From assembly GCA_003254925.1 (NCBI GenBank), contig QANZ01018178.1, positions 176,284-240,283 on the forward strand: a stretch of 64,000 nt of DNA, in the 5' to 3' direction. The notes below the pieces were generated by a model. The model did no database searches and was not told the origin of the DNA. It saw only the letters and a list, made by a program, of their open reading frames with translations. Below are positions 9,143-20,900 of this stretch, piece after piece (positions within the stretch are counted from its first letter, which is position 1; every line of letters begins with the position of its first letter). Made by a program: the position numbers and the translations under genes. Origin of the DNA: Chamaecrista fasciculata (lineage: Eukaryota > Streptophyta > Magnoliopsida > Fabales > Fabaceae).

Positions 9143-11835
9143 GCCAAGGTTTCAATTTTCTTGATCAGTCAGTTTAGATGTGGCTGACATGTCAGTGATT
9201 AATTGAAGCTCTAAAATATATGATTAGAAAGTATCATTTCCTTTTACTTTGGTGGATGATTAGATAGCACATATAATAAGCACATATTATAATAATTATT
9301 TGTTATAAGCATGATTAGCTTTAATCAAATCACTTGCTAATAGCAGTTCTGGCTGGCAGTCCAAGCCTTAAACTCCTTTTCCACAAAACTTCAGTCAAAT
9401 AATGAACTCTGCTGTAACAAATTTGTGTCCATGTTTTTAATGGTTTTAGACATTTATACTTGATATTTTAAAAATTAAATAAAGATTGTAAAAATTTTAC
9501 TATATGGTTATATTTTAAACCTAGTAAATGTAGATCCCAAATCAAGATATAATTAATAGAAGTATAAAAAAAGAAATGCGTTGTATATACATCCGTAAAT
9601 GTAGATCCCAAATCAAGATATAATTAATATGGAATTGCAATATGTTGATGAAAAGAGAAAGACAACGGTAATGAAAACATATAGACACATATAGAAGATA
9701 AGCTTTCACTTTTATTTTGTTACTTTTGTTTCTTTTGCACCACCACAATATATATATATATATATATTAAATTAATGTGTAGGTAATAAAGGTGCATGTG
9801 TTACTTCACTCAAGTAATAATGGTGCATGTGTTAGGGAGCAAGTTCTCACCAGAAATGCTTTGGGGATACTCAAAATGTGTCATTAAATTTTTATGGAAG
9901 AAAAGGGAAATTTCGTTACACAAATAAAATAAGGATTTATGATAATGTGGGACCACCCATATATTAATTGTTATAAATATATGTTTTGTATTTAAGAAGC
10001 CCTATGTATTATGACATTTTTACCTTTGTTTTATATTTGATGCTTTTGGTTTAACTACTAAGTGTAATCCCAAATCAAAGTGTCTTAATAAATATTTATA
10101 TGTATTTATGCCTCATCAAAGACATGTGAGTTTAGGAATCAAAACTTGAAAACTGGTTATGAAAATGTTATGCTCTAACTGTTCTCATTCATTTTTAAAT
10201 TCACTGAATGTGGATTTAATTTCTTTGAAGTACAAAACCAAAACCAAATTTGACAAGGAAAATTAATCTCAGATCATATAAATTCTCAGGCAGGTGTGGA
10301 AAATTACTGATACTTTCTGACTTCTTTAACTTTCTGATATTGTTTTTGCTTCTAATTTGAGATATATGTTTTGGCTAGTCTAACCCTTTAGTTCAAAGTT
10401 CCTAATTATGAGGGCATATTTGAAAGGATTTGAACTAAAATTCTGTAAAATTTTGTAAAAGTCAGATTTAAAATTTGTAATTCAATCCAAGATCATCTTT
10501 ACGTCAGAATTCTTTAACCCCAAAATTAAGAAATTAAAAATATCAAGTTATATATTAGAGAAAAGGTGAATACATAACTACATATATAAGAGAATCTCTT
10601 ATACAAGGAACTCAAATTATTTATATAGGCGTCGATCCTTGACTCTAATATATGAGTTATTTCTCATCCTCGTGTAGTTGAAATCAGGCACTTATTAAAT
10701 TGTACACACAATGTGCAAGTATATATATATATATATATATGTAAACTAAGTCAATATCTTTGGATGCGAGGAAGCTAGAACTAAAAGTCACAGTGAGATT
10801 TCAAATACTTAAAAATACATCACCGACAGTGTAAAGAAGTAAATATGCTAGCTATATTTGTCTATATTTGCCATACACTGATACACATACACTTATACGT
10901 TACAGTTAGTCTCTTTTTTTTATTATTTTAAAAAAGAAGATTCTGAAATTGATTCTACAGGCATTTATATAAACCACACAAGTTGAGAATAAAATTTCAA
11001 TCTTGTGAGGCTTGAGGAGCTTAAGATTTTCAGATAAAATAATAATACATTTGGGGGTAGAATCTAAGGCTTTTAGAAACATTCTTCTTGTTTTTTTCCC
11101 TCATGAAATGATTTTACAGCCTACTTGGTGTCACTTTATTCGTACTTTTTGCAGAATGAGATTGAGATGTGAGGAGCTAACCTCACAAATACGCAAGAAA
11201 TCAAAATTCACCAAGATAAATAATTCCATAGAGACGCTATAACTATGAAATGTCTATCACTTGAACTACGAGTAAATGTTGAATGCTGCTAATATTGGGT
11301 GTAATAAATTAAATAGAGGATTAAATAATACATTCGACATTTCCGCCATACAAGACAGATGCCACCCCAAGTTGTCGAAACTAGGACGAAAATTAAGGGA
11401 ATTTACAATTCCAAAAGGACTTACTTGGAAAGAATAAATGAAATCCAAGTAAGATACCAACAAAACACCTTCAAAAACGCTATTTTACAGTGAAGGTTCC
11501 AAATTTTTTCAATCTTAATATACAGAGGAAAAGCCAAACTCCCATTATGCTTTGCCGTGCTACTTGAGAAGCCTGACATAAACTGCATCAAGTACAGATC
11601 ATACCCATAATCCCCATATAATGGTGAAATCCAGATTATTCAAATACTAACTAGCTCATAACCCACAAAAATTATGAGATCAAATCTCAATGTTAATATG
11701 AAGACCTTATTAGTGAGCATTCTGCAAATACCACTTTAAATGCTTATTAAACTTGGAGGCATGCCCTAATTCTTGTAGGTCTCTGGAATTCAACACACCT
11801 AAACTTTTTTTCTATGAAAAAAAATACTAGCTAGC
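9143..11835. other. Intergenic, AT-rich
   Basis: No gene was recognised. A 31-bp segment beginning 'gtagatcccaaatcaagata' occurs twice in direct orientation, near 9530 and 9603. (AT)n runs lie at 9751-9771 and 10719-10741. The rightmost few hundred bases probably include the 3' untranslated region of the ELM2/SANT gene, which is transcribed leftward. Confidence 0.4.
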
Positions 11836-13862
11836 TCAAGTTCTTCTCGTGGTTTCTTGCCTCGGTCCATCTCCAAAAACCTCTTTAATCATGTTGCAAG
11901 TAGGCAAAAGATCAATGTTATTTTTTGAGCAGGACACAAAGCTAGAATCCCAAACTCTTGCATCACATGGCTCAAAAGCATCATATCCTTGGCTACAACC
12001 ATTGCTTACTCCATTTTGGTCATTAGGCCAGTGATGATAACCATTCTCCATCTTCATCTCTAGTGAGGCAATTCCTATGTCACAGGATTTTACAAAACCA
12101 TATTTTGAACTATCATCAATCTCCCTATTTGTAAAATCCAAAATCCCATTAACATCAGAGGTTTCTACAGCAGCAGCATATTCATCATAATCTTCCAAAT
12201 CATTTCTGTGACAGCTAGGTAGAGCAATACTATCAACAGAGTCCTCGTCTTCTCCTTGAGTTGCAACTTCATTGTCATCATCACTACCTTGCCATTCATC
12301 ATTATCACTGTCAATGTTCAACAGGTTATTTTTTCTGTTCTGCTCTGCCCGTCTTCGAAGCATGAAGACATCAAAGTAGTAACTCACCATCTCCTTTTTC
12401 GTACGAGAAGGGAAAAGAATAGAAATATTGTTCCAGAAATTCTTGTTCAAGGATAAGGGATGATTGAAGACAAAATCATGAAAGAGCTGTTCATCTTCTG
12501 CACTCCATTTTTCTGCTACTTGCTCTCCCATATCAGAGAGCCCCAATTTGGTCAAGCTCTCTTGGCCAAGGCTTTCGATAAGTTCCTCTCTTGCTTCCAC
12601 AATATGCTGTCTGACACATCTCACAGATCCCCTATCTTCACACCTACATTCATTTTGGCCCTTTCCAATTTCTTCATTACCATAAATAGACAATTCCATA
12701 TTAGGCATCGATATTATACAGGTTCCCATTAGTCTTTTCTGTACTTCATCCCCAACAATAGTAGCTGACAAATCCAATGCTGGAACATCAGCTTGATGAT
12801 TGGCTCCAATAGGAACCATTTTGCGAGGAGGGTGTTCGAGGCGTATGGAATAAATGTCCTCATAGCGAGATAATGTCCTCATTGGACGATCTGGACTGAA
12901 ATATTCAGGGACAATAGGGAGATACACAGGTGACTCTGATCGTACATCTTCAATAGTACTACAGGTGGCCCGAGAAGAAACAGAGATACTTCCAGGAATG
13001 CTTGGTTTTAAGTCTCCAGCATCGCAAGGAAGTTGAAATATATCACTATCAGGCTTCTCATTACTTTCAGTATCCACTTGTCTGCATCCAACCTCTATCA
13101 ATCAGAGTACACCAGGTCAAATGCAACTCATGGCCATAAATAAAAAAACCAACCAAATTACCATCAGATCAACCTTCAATCTATCCATTTCCTTGTAAGC
13201 CAATTGACTGTCAGAAGACAACACCATTTGAAATTGAAATGCCTCTTCGAATTGTTTACAGAACAAAACAAAAAAATTGATCATGTACAAACAACAACCA
13301 ATTACTGGTTCCAAAATTTCAATGAACAACTAGTCAAAACCAAAAACAAACGTGACAAGGGGCAATTTGATACTGGCCCCGACACATACATTATATAATG
13401 ATATTACCTGGGGAAAAAAAGAAAGTGAAAAAGGACATTTTCTACAAGTCAAGTAACTGCCTTTAACTTGAAGTTGGTTAACTAATAAAGCAGAGTTGAA
13501 CAACAGAACTAGTTTATAGGTCAATGGATCACAAACATAAAACACCTAAATAAGAATAATTTTTATTTCCAAATGACAGTATTGATTATTAACTTTTCAT
13601 GATCCTCAACTAAACTCCCACCTGAAGTTTTAAGTGACTGAAAAGCATCCTCGGGAAAAACAGATTTTGGAAATGAAATAAGCTGATCGCTGGGTTCCAC
13701 TTGTTTTGGGTGTTTTAGAGACACCTCAAATATTTGCTCAGCATCGAAAGGACGCTTCTGTACCATATTAACTGCATGATAGGATTCAATAAGGATAAGA
13801 GAACTAGCTTTCTTCACACTAAAAGCATCAACGTGTCTCAGTAATGGAATGTCCATAGCCAT
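11836..13862 (-). CDS. ELM2 and SANT/Myb-domain nuclear protein
   Basis: Two coding exons, 13862-13622 and 13094-11836, join in phase across a GT-AG intron and give a 499-residue protein. The mid region holds an ELM2-like segment around residues 170-200 (PPRKMVPIGANHQADVPALD). It is followed by a SANT/Myb-like domain at about 277-330, starting KWSAEDEQLFHDF, with aromatic residues at the usual helix positions. An acidic, serine-rich tail follows. ELM2-SANT proteins are chromatin factors that recruit histone deacetylases in animals; the plant single-gene type is poorly characterised, so a nuclear transcriptional role is inference. The start at 13862 is the first ATG in this frame after the probable acceptor at 13878; a short overlapping upstream ORF precedes it. 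Confidence 0.8.
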
Positions 13863-13873
13863 AAAACCATCAT
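13838..13873 (-). promoter_or_regulatory. Overlapping upstream ORF of ELM2/SANT gene
   Basis: Two tandem ATGs at 13873 and 13870 open an 11-codon frame (MMVLWLWTFHY) that ends at TGA (13840-13838). It overlaps the main ATG at 13862 in another frame. If the leader is spliced as proposed, this uORF would reduce initiation at the main start. Confidence 0.4.
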
Positions 13874-15850
13874 GTTGCTAGGTAATTATTTCCATATATG
13901 CTTAGTGTACAATAGCAATTCAATATATATTCCCAAGTCAAGTATGCTAACAAACACAGCATTCAACAGAACAAGAACATGCGACATTAAAAACAAAACT
14001 TGGACATGGACTATTTTTCTCCAGTGTTTGTGCTTTTTATACACACAGAAGCCTCAATAGAGTAAACACATATATTAATAATTAATTATTAAGGTCCAAT
14101 ATTCTGTCAGAATCTTGCTCAAAGTGCTGAACCAATGCATTTTCACCCTTCTCAACCACTACCCTTTGGTTACACTTGAAACAGATATTTGTTTTAGGTA
14201 AAAGTTAAAACTGCTACTAAAACAAATAACTCCACATAATAAAGAATATATTTCAATAACATTTGTTATACTTTCATCATTCAAGTTACAGATTCAAGAT
14301 ATAGTGAGCAAGAAATAAGGAAAACAATAGGGAAAAATAATCAGGAACAGCCGAACAGCCATATTGATGCAGACATGCATCTCTTCTTAATCAGTACATG
14401 AGTAGACGTTGAGTTTTTCCCCTTTCTGAATAAAAATAACTGGATGCAACTCTTTTGTTTTATTATTAAAAAAAATAACAACAATTGTAACTTGCCAACC
14501 ACTATTAGTATTGCCCAGTTTAAATTAATAAAATGAACAATAGTTCTGAAGCATTTAAAATTTCGAATTTTCAATAACACGCAGTGTCGCAGCTATACTT
14601 TGTTATTAATTCAAGTTTATTTACTTAACTCATCTGAGCAACCGAAAGCTATAGTTTCATATGTATAAGTCTTTAATAACTGTTCCACCCTTTAGTTTCT
14701 ATTTGGTGAACGGAGACAGAATAAGACTCTTCAGAAACATGACAACCCACTAAACCCAACTTCTAGACTTTTGTCTTGTTTTTCCTTTCCTTTTTTTTTA
14801 GGGTAAATTACAAAATAGGGTCATGTGGTTTGNCTTGATAGGGAGACTTTTGAATAATAAGTCCAATAATAAACATCTTTTTATTTTGTGTGAAAAACAT
14901 TTATTGTTTTATAGCAGAAGGTTTATTATACTTTTAGCTAAAGACAACAAACCAAAATTTTGCTTAAGGCAAAAATAATAATAAATAATAAACAAAATAA
15001 AACTTTGCTATACTATATTAGTGGTGCTGTCTTTCTCCTTTCCAACCTAAAGAAAATATATCCATTTAAGGGCAATATGGTAAAAGGGCATTAAGCTATA
15101 ACTTAACAATTAACAGGTCGTCTAATCTCACTTGCCAGCATTTTTACCAGAAAATTAAAAACAAATCACCAAGTGAAAATAAGTTTACAAAATTGACATA
15201 AATTAGCAAAAGAAAGGAAATATACCTTAAACCAGTCCCCCTCAAATTGTATCAGAGGCTGCTGTATATTAATAGCTCTAATATGAAGCGATCGAGCGAA
15301 AAGAACCTAATTACCGATGAAATTCAACTTTCCCCAAACAATTTTCATCCAACATACAAAAGCCCTAATTTTAAGAAAACCCAGAGCAAGATCCAGAAAA
15401 AGTTAGAGATCTTATTCTTAAACTACTATTACGCGATTCGAAATCTTATGATCGAAATAAGCTTTCAACGGATTATTTTAAAAAAAATACAACATCGGAA
15501 AAATATGACGCGATTAACAAGACCCAGAATCGAAGCTAAATATCTGACAAAGAATTTATCAGGTCAGGTACGGACACGATAGATCAAGAATATTCACTAT
15601 TCAGCAACCCTAACCCTGAGAATGGATAACATGCACCGATATGAGCAAAATTGAGATCGATCGGTGTGAAAAAAATAATTTCACAGTGATCAAATCTATT
15701 ATCAATTCCAGAATTGATAGCAAGATTGAATAACAATCGAAAAAAAAAATTAATAACCGAGATCGGAAAACGCGGCTGAAGAAGAAAAGAGGCAAATCAA
15801 ACCTAGGGTTTACTATTTTTTTTTTTTTTTGGTAAAAAAGTTGTCTGAGA
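13863..15850 (-). promoter_or_regulatory. Probable 5' leader and leader intron of ELM2/SANT gene
   Basis: On the minus strand a CT-rich, ORF-poor stretch at about 15226-15830 looks like a 5' untranslated exon. It is followed by a donor TTTAAG|GTATAT at 15225. A 'acctag' acceptor just before 13877 would join it to the coding exon. Between them is about 1.3 kb of AT-rich intron with one N at 14833. These boundaries come from splice consensus only. Confidence 0.4.
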
Positions 15851-16097
15851 ATAGAACTATAGGAGCCACTAATCAAACGGCACGTATCTCTTATTAATTA
15901 CGAGAGATGCCACTGCTTTTGTGATTGAAGGTGGAGAAATGAAATAAATATGAGAATGCGATGTAAATGGGAAAGTGAAATTAAGGGCGGATTCTGAATC
16001 ATATTATAGCCATAGGCTTTAGAATTTAGATGGAGATCGCTGGACACGTGGCACCGTATTAGAGGATGGCTTTGTTTTAGTTTTGACTTTTTTTTAA

Positions 16098-16304
16098 GGG
16101 ATAAAACTTACATCAAGTTTTTACTTTTCCATCAATTACGAGTCTTGATTATATTCTTTCTTTTTAATGATTGATTATGCAAAAAGTAGTGTTTAATATT
16201 CTCTCTCTATCATAATTGGTCATATATAAAATTTTTGTCACGTGTCAAATGTTGATGGAAGAAATTGATAGCAAAAATGTAAAAAACTTGATGTAAGTTG
16301 GGCC
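16098..16304. mobile_element. Mutator-type MITE with 9-bp target duplication
   Basis: A 207-bp element whose ends read GGGATAAAACTTACATCAAG and, on the other strand, GGCCCAACTTACATCAAG. It is flanked by the 9-bp direct repeat TTTTTTTAA (16089-16097 and 16305-16313). Nine-base duplications are typical of Mutator-like elements. It has no coding content and lies upstream of the ELM2/SANT gene. The T-rich duplication is low-complexity, so the terminal repeats carry most of the weight. Confidence 0.75.
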
Positions 16305-16560
16305 TTTTTTTAATTATTTCTGAGGTCCACCTGTTGTGGTTAGGGGAATCAGGATTCAATAAATAACAACGCGAAGAGATTCTAATAATTTTAGGACATA
16401 TGAATATTAATTTCTCATGGAAAATTATAAAATGACACGTGACTATTCAATGAGATTTTTTTTTAATTTATCTAATTAGTACACTAGTTAAAATATATGA
16501 AAAATAGAAAATATATTTAAAAAAAATTAGAAAGCTTATAATTTAATTAGTGTGAACACA

Positions 16561-16641
16561 GACTTTCAAATTATAAAACCAACATTTTTTATTGTTTGTA
16601 ATGTTAAAATCACAAAATGTTGGTTTTATAATTTGAAAGTT
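16561..16641. repeat. Perfect 27-bp inverted repeat (hairpin)
   Basis: A 27-bp arm beginning ACTTTCAAATTATAAAACCA (from 16561) is repeated as its exact reverse complement ending near 16639, around a loop of about 27 bases. There are no mismatches. It could be a small foldback element or a hairpin-RNA locus. Confidence 0.85.
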
Positions 16642-16648
16642 ATGAATA

Positions 16649-16715
16649 TATATTGTAAGGGTGTCGGACACGGACACATGTCTGACACAGCGACACGCTC
16701 TCAAGATGAAGTGTC
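16649..16715. repeat. GTGTCGGACACGGACAC-type repeat fragment
   Basis: A short GC-richer island with partly palindromic 'tgtcggacacggacacatgt' and 'ctgacaca' motifs, of a type I recall as repetitive in plant genomes. Boundaries are unclear. Confidence 0.35.
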
Positions 16716-17210
16716 CATGCTTCCTAGTATATGAATCTCAAATATGGTGTCCTCTTTGTTAGTATCCTATTCTTTCTTGTGTTGCTGCCTATATGAGTAA
16801 AAATTTGACAGCAAATTGAAAAGTTGTTGGAATGAGGATATATCTTTTGTTGAGCAACTTCTACTTCATCCTCTTTATTAAATATTTTGGAACTGAATAG
16901 TGACAATACAAAAAATGCTTTGAACAATATTGAAAGAATTGGTTAATTTCTTTTTTTTTTCTTTATTTTGATTGAATGTGCTGTTTAATTTCAGTCATTT
17001 CTTCGTTTCTTTTCAGTTTTATTTTTTTCTTTCTTCTTCGTAGTGTGTTTTTGTTTTTAAAGTTATAATGTCCTCTATCCTGACCTAGTCAGAGGGCAAG
17101 GTCACAATTACGAAATAAATCATTTTTTAAAAAAGTAATAGATATGAAATGTATAAAATTTATTAATTAACCCTTCAATATGCATTTACCTCACACTTAT
17201 GTTTTTATTT

Positions 17211-17540
17211 GGTCAAAGTGTACTTTTAATCTTATAACGTTTGTTGAGATCACAATTTGGTTCAATAATTTTTTTGTTATACTTTTGATCTCATACCTTT
17301 TGCTTAAGTTGTAGATTTGATCTTGTATTACTTTTGATCACATATTTTTTGGTCAATCCCACCTGACCAAAATATAAGACCAATTCTGCAACCTAACTCA
17401 AAGATACAAGACAAAAAATACAACACGAGACCAAATCTGCAATCTAAGCAAAATATATAGGACCAAAAGTGCAAAAAAAAAGTTATGAGACCAAATTGAG
17501 ACTCACACAAAAGTTATGGCACCAAAAGAGAGCTTTGGCC
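17211..17540. mobile_element. Mutator-type foldback MITE with 9-bp target duplication
   Basis: A 330-bp element, inverted-repeat over most of its length. The left end is GGTCAAAGTGTACTTTTAAT and the right end, reverse-complemented, is GGCCAAAGCTCTCTTTTGGT. The 9-bp repeat TTTTTATTT flanks it at 17202-17210 and 17541-17549. Internal motifs ('tttggtctcataac', 'gcagatttggtct') are shared with the elements at 30807 and 43583, so they form one family. Coding is absent. Confidence 0.8.
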
Positions 17541-17913
17541 TTTTTATTTTCATCACCGTATCAGTGACATATTTTGTTGACCAAGTCTATGCGGACCAGC
17601 ATGTTTGCAGGAGAGTTGCACAAAGCAACACATTCTGTTTCACTTGCATAACAACTTATGCTTTGTCTTCTATAATATATGAATTTCACTCATTTTAATT
17701 TACAGATTCAAAAACATAGTGTCCCTTCTCATTTTCATGAGAAGAGCTTCAAGATCAGATCAATGTTGGAAAATGGCTCCATGTACAAACCAAGCATATT
17801 TGCAAGCAAAAGAAACGCTTTTTCTTTGTTATGTGTCATATAAAGCATATAAGATAAAATGCTGTGTTCAGCTTCAAAATCACCTTAGCAAGTGGCTAGG
17901 CAGGAAGAATAAG

Positions 17914-20900
17914 CTATAGATCTACACCCTCATCAAGACCTTTGGAACCAATCATCACATTTGAATCAATCTGTTTGTCAAACTTCTTCCTCCTCCTTGC
18001 TTCGAACTCTTGAAACCCGTCCAACTGGATTGTTCATCAGGGAAGTTAAATTGGATTGAAACTTGAACAACTTCATTGATTAATGGGAGAGAAGTGCAAA
18101 CGAAATTTACCTGTTGAAATTGATCCATTGATATAGGATTACCATGCAGAGATATGTTCTGAAGAGCTTTGCAGTCTTTCAGTAGATTGGAAGGTATCTG
18201 GGCACAATGAGACTCAAAGTATGAAGACATTTGAAATAGAAGGGCATAGGTTTTTAACAAAACTGCCAGGATTTGAATAGCTAGAAGCAAAAACCGAAGA
18301 TTGAGATGCCGTACATATATAAGAGAAACAAAAAGCCAAAAGAAATATGAGAAGAAGCAAAAGGAAAACAGCTATCGATGACAAAAAAAGAGACTTTGCA
18401 GTGCCAAATCTGATGGACAAAAATCCTGAAGCAGAAATCATTAAACATATCATCATAAAGATGGAAACCACTTTATCATCATCCTCACTCATCCCTTAGT
18501 TTTCCAAACATGTTTAGAGATGTTCCAAGAGACAAATAAGCTGACAGAAACTAATAACAGTCAATAAACCAAAATTGTACAGCAAATCCTTCTTGGTCAT
18601 GGAAGTTTACTCAAGGACAAATATATCAAAGCAATTACAAGGAATTATACAAGGCTTTAAGTACTATCTGAGAAAGAAGTAATACCTCCTTCACATTATT
18701 GTTATCCAAGCTAAGCGACTTCAAGTGTGTGAGATTGCATACTGAAGAAGGAAGCTCTTCAATAGTATTATCTAACAAGTTGAAAAAGCATTGAAGTTAG
18801 CTTCAGTCTTAGATTCTCACACACACATTTAATGGCATGAGAATAATTCTTATGGATATGCATATCACTTAATTATGGAGAAAATAACAGAGTATTGCAC
18901 ACGAAGAAAACACGATATCAAACCTAAGACATCATCATACATCCAAAAACAGTAGAAGTTCAGGTTAGAATAATGTGCAAAGTCATTATCAGAACATGAA
19001 ACTGTGAAAGAGAAAAAAAAAATCTGTTAAAAAAAGGTCGGGAGAATCACAAATTTGAAATTGCTGGCAAAGATGTTTCAGTGAACAGGAAGTGGTTGAT
19101 GAGTTCATATATATTGATTTGACAAACTACTTGTTAGGTTAATTATTTCTAAACTAAAAATACTTTTATCAACCGTCCAGAATTCCAAATTGAATTCATC
19201 CATGAATGTATTTCCCCGTTTAAAATCAGTGTGTTGCCTGTTATCAAAATTTATTGGCAAGTGGCTTATGACCTATCTTTCTCATTTTGTCCCATTGATT
19301 CCAATTTCTGATTACATGTCACTCATAAACTTTACGTAGATCAATCATATAAAAAGTATTATTGAGGGAAAGAAAGTTGGCACAAAGTGGAAGATTGAAT
19401 ACCCTACTTGGTAGGATAACAGAAAAACAGAAGGCCAATATTAAGAGTACATCAATCAATAGATTTCTATATTCTCTTTGCATGTCTGGCAATTAAAAAA
19501 TCCACCCTAGAACACACACACAAAAACTGCATTACAATTCTTAGGCAATGTATGCACAAAGAGAGATAGTAGATCAGAAGCATACTATTGGCTTGTAATT
19601 CTTCTAAAGAGAAGCAACTCCCAACAGATTCTGGAAGAGACTTTAAGTTGTTGTTTGACACATTTAAAAGTGACAGCTGCATTTCAAACAGAGAACCATA
19701 TTCTAAATGTTAATGATAATTTTGGTTATGTATCACATTTCATATCAAACATTATCCCAGCCAAACACTAAAGCACTTTCACTTTATTTTATGATTAGTA
19801 CACGGTTCTAATCCAAACCACATGCATAACCGACTTGTATGTAACTATGACAGAAATTCATCCATTATATGACAATAAAACAAGTCAAAATTAAGAGTTT
19901 CAGTGCTTTTAACAGAAAAGTTAAGCACATGTCAACAGAAAACCGATATCCTTAACCTTTTAAATTCCATGATTAAAGTAATGATGATAATCACCTCTCA
20001 TAATGAATGCTACAAATTCCAAATAACAAAATCAGTACGATAGTTACACAGTATTCAGGCTTCAATAAGTTTAAATACTCACATTTCGCAAGCTGCCAAT
20101 TGTAGCAGGCAAGTCTGTTAACAAATTCCCTGATATAGATAAGCGCTCAAGCCTCACCAATTGGCCCACTAGGAGAAAAAGGATAAGACATAAGTTATAA
20201 ATTAGCAAAAAAGAACATCCATTAAAGGCACATGTCATGGAAGATAAAAAGATAAGAACTTTTACTATAAGAAACTCAGTTATTAAGCTCAGAAAATTAC
20301 ATTCATCAGGCAAGGAAGTAATTCGATTTCCATCAAGGACCATGGCTTTTAGAGATTGAAGCTTCCCCAAATTCACCGGTAGTCTGTCAATGAGGTTTTC
20401 AGCCAGTACCTGTTATGTTAGTGAAACTTTAATACAAAGTTTTTAATCAATCTTAATGTTATATAACCACTGTTCTGTAATGTGTTTAAAGCCACCAGCA
20501 GTTACTGAAAATTTTTCCATGGCATGTTACCTTGCCAGGACGATTAAAAATATTCCTCGTTGTAAGGTGGGAATGAAACCATAATTCAAACCTCAAGATT
20601 AGCATCTCTAGTGTCTACTAAAAGGATTGACATAAAAAAGACTTTCAACCTATTATTTGTCATTTCTGTTGATAAGTCGGAAGTGTTATACAAACTAGAA
20701 ATGTATAATGTATAGCAACTTCGATATCATCGTACCAATTAAGCAAGACTCTAGTTCCTAGTAAGTTGTAAGTTGTAATCAGTCACTAATAACTATTTTA
20801 TTCTACTGACTCTACATAATATATGAAATTTACATTCAAAAGTTTCAAAACCTACGAGCAACAGCTTGTGAGAAAACAAAATATAAGTAAATCGTTTCTG

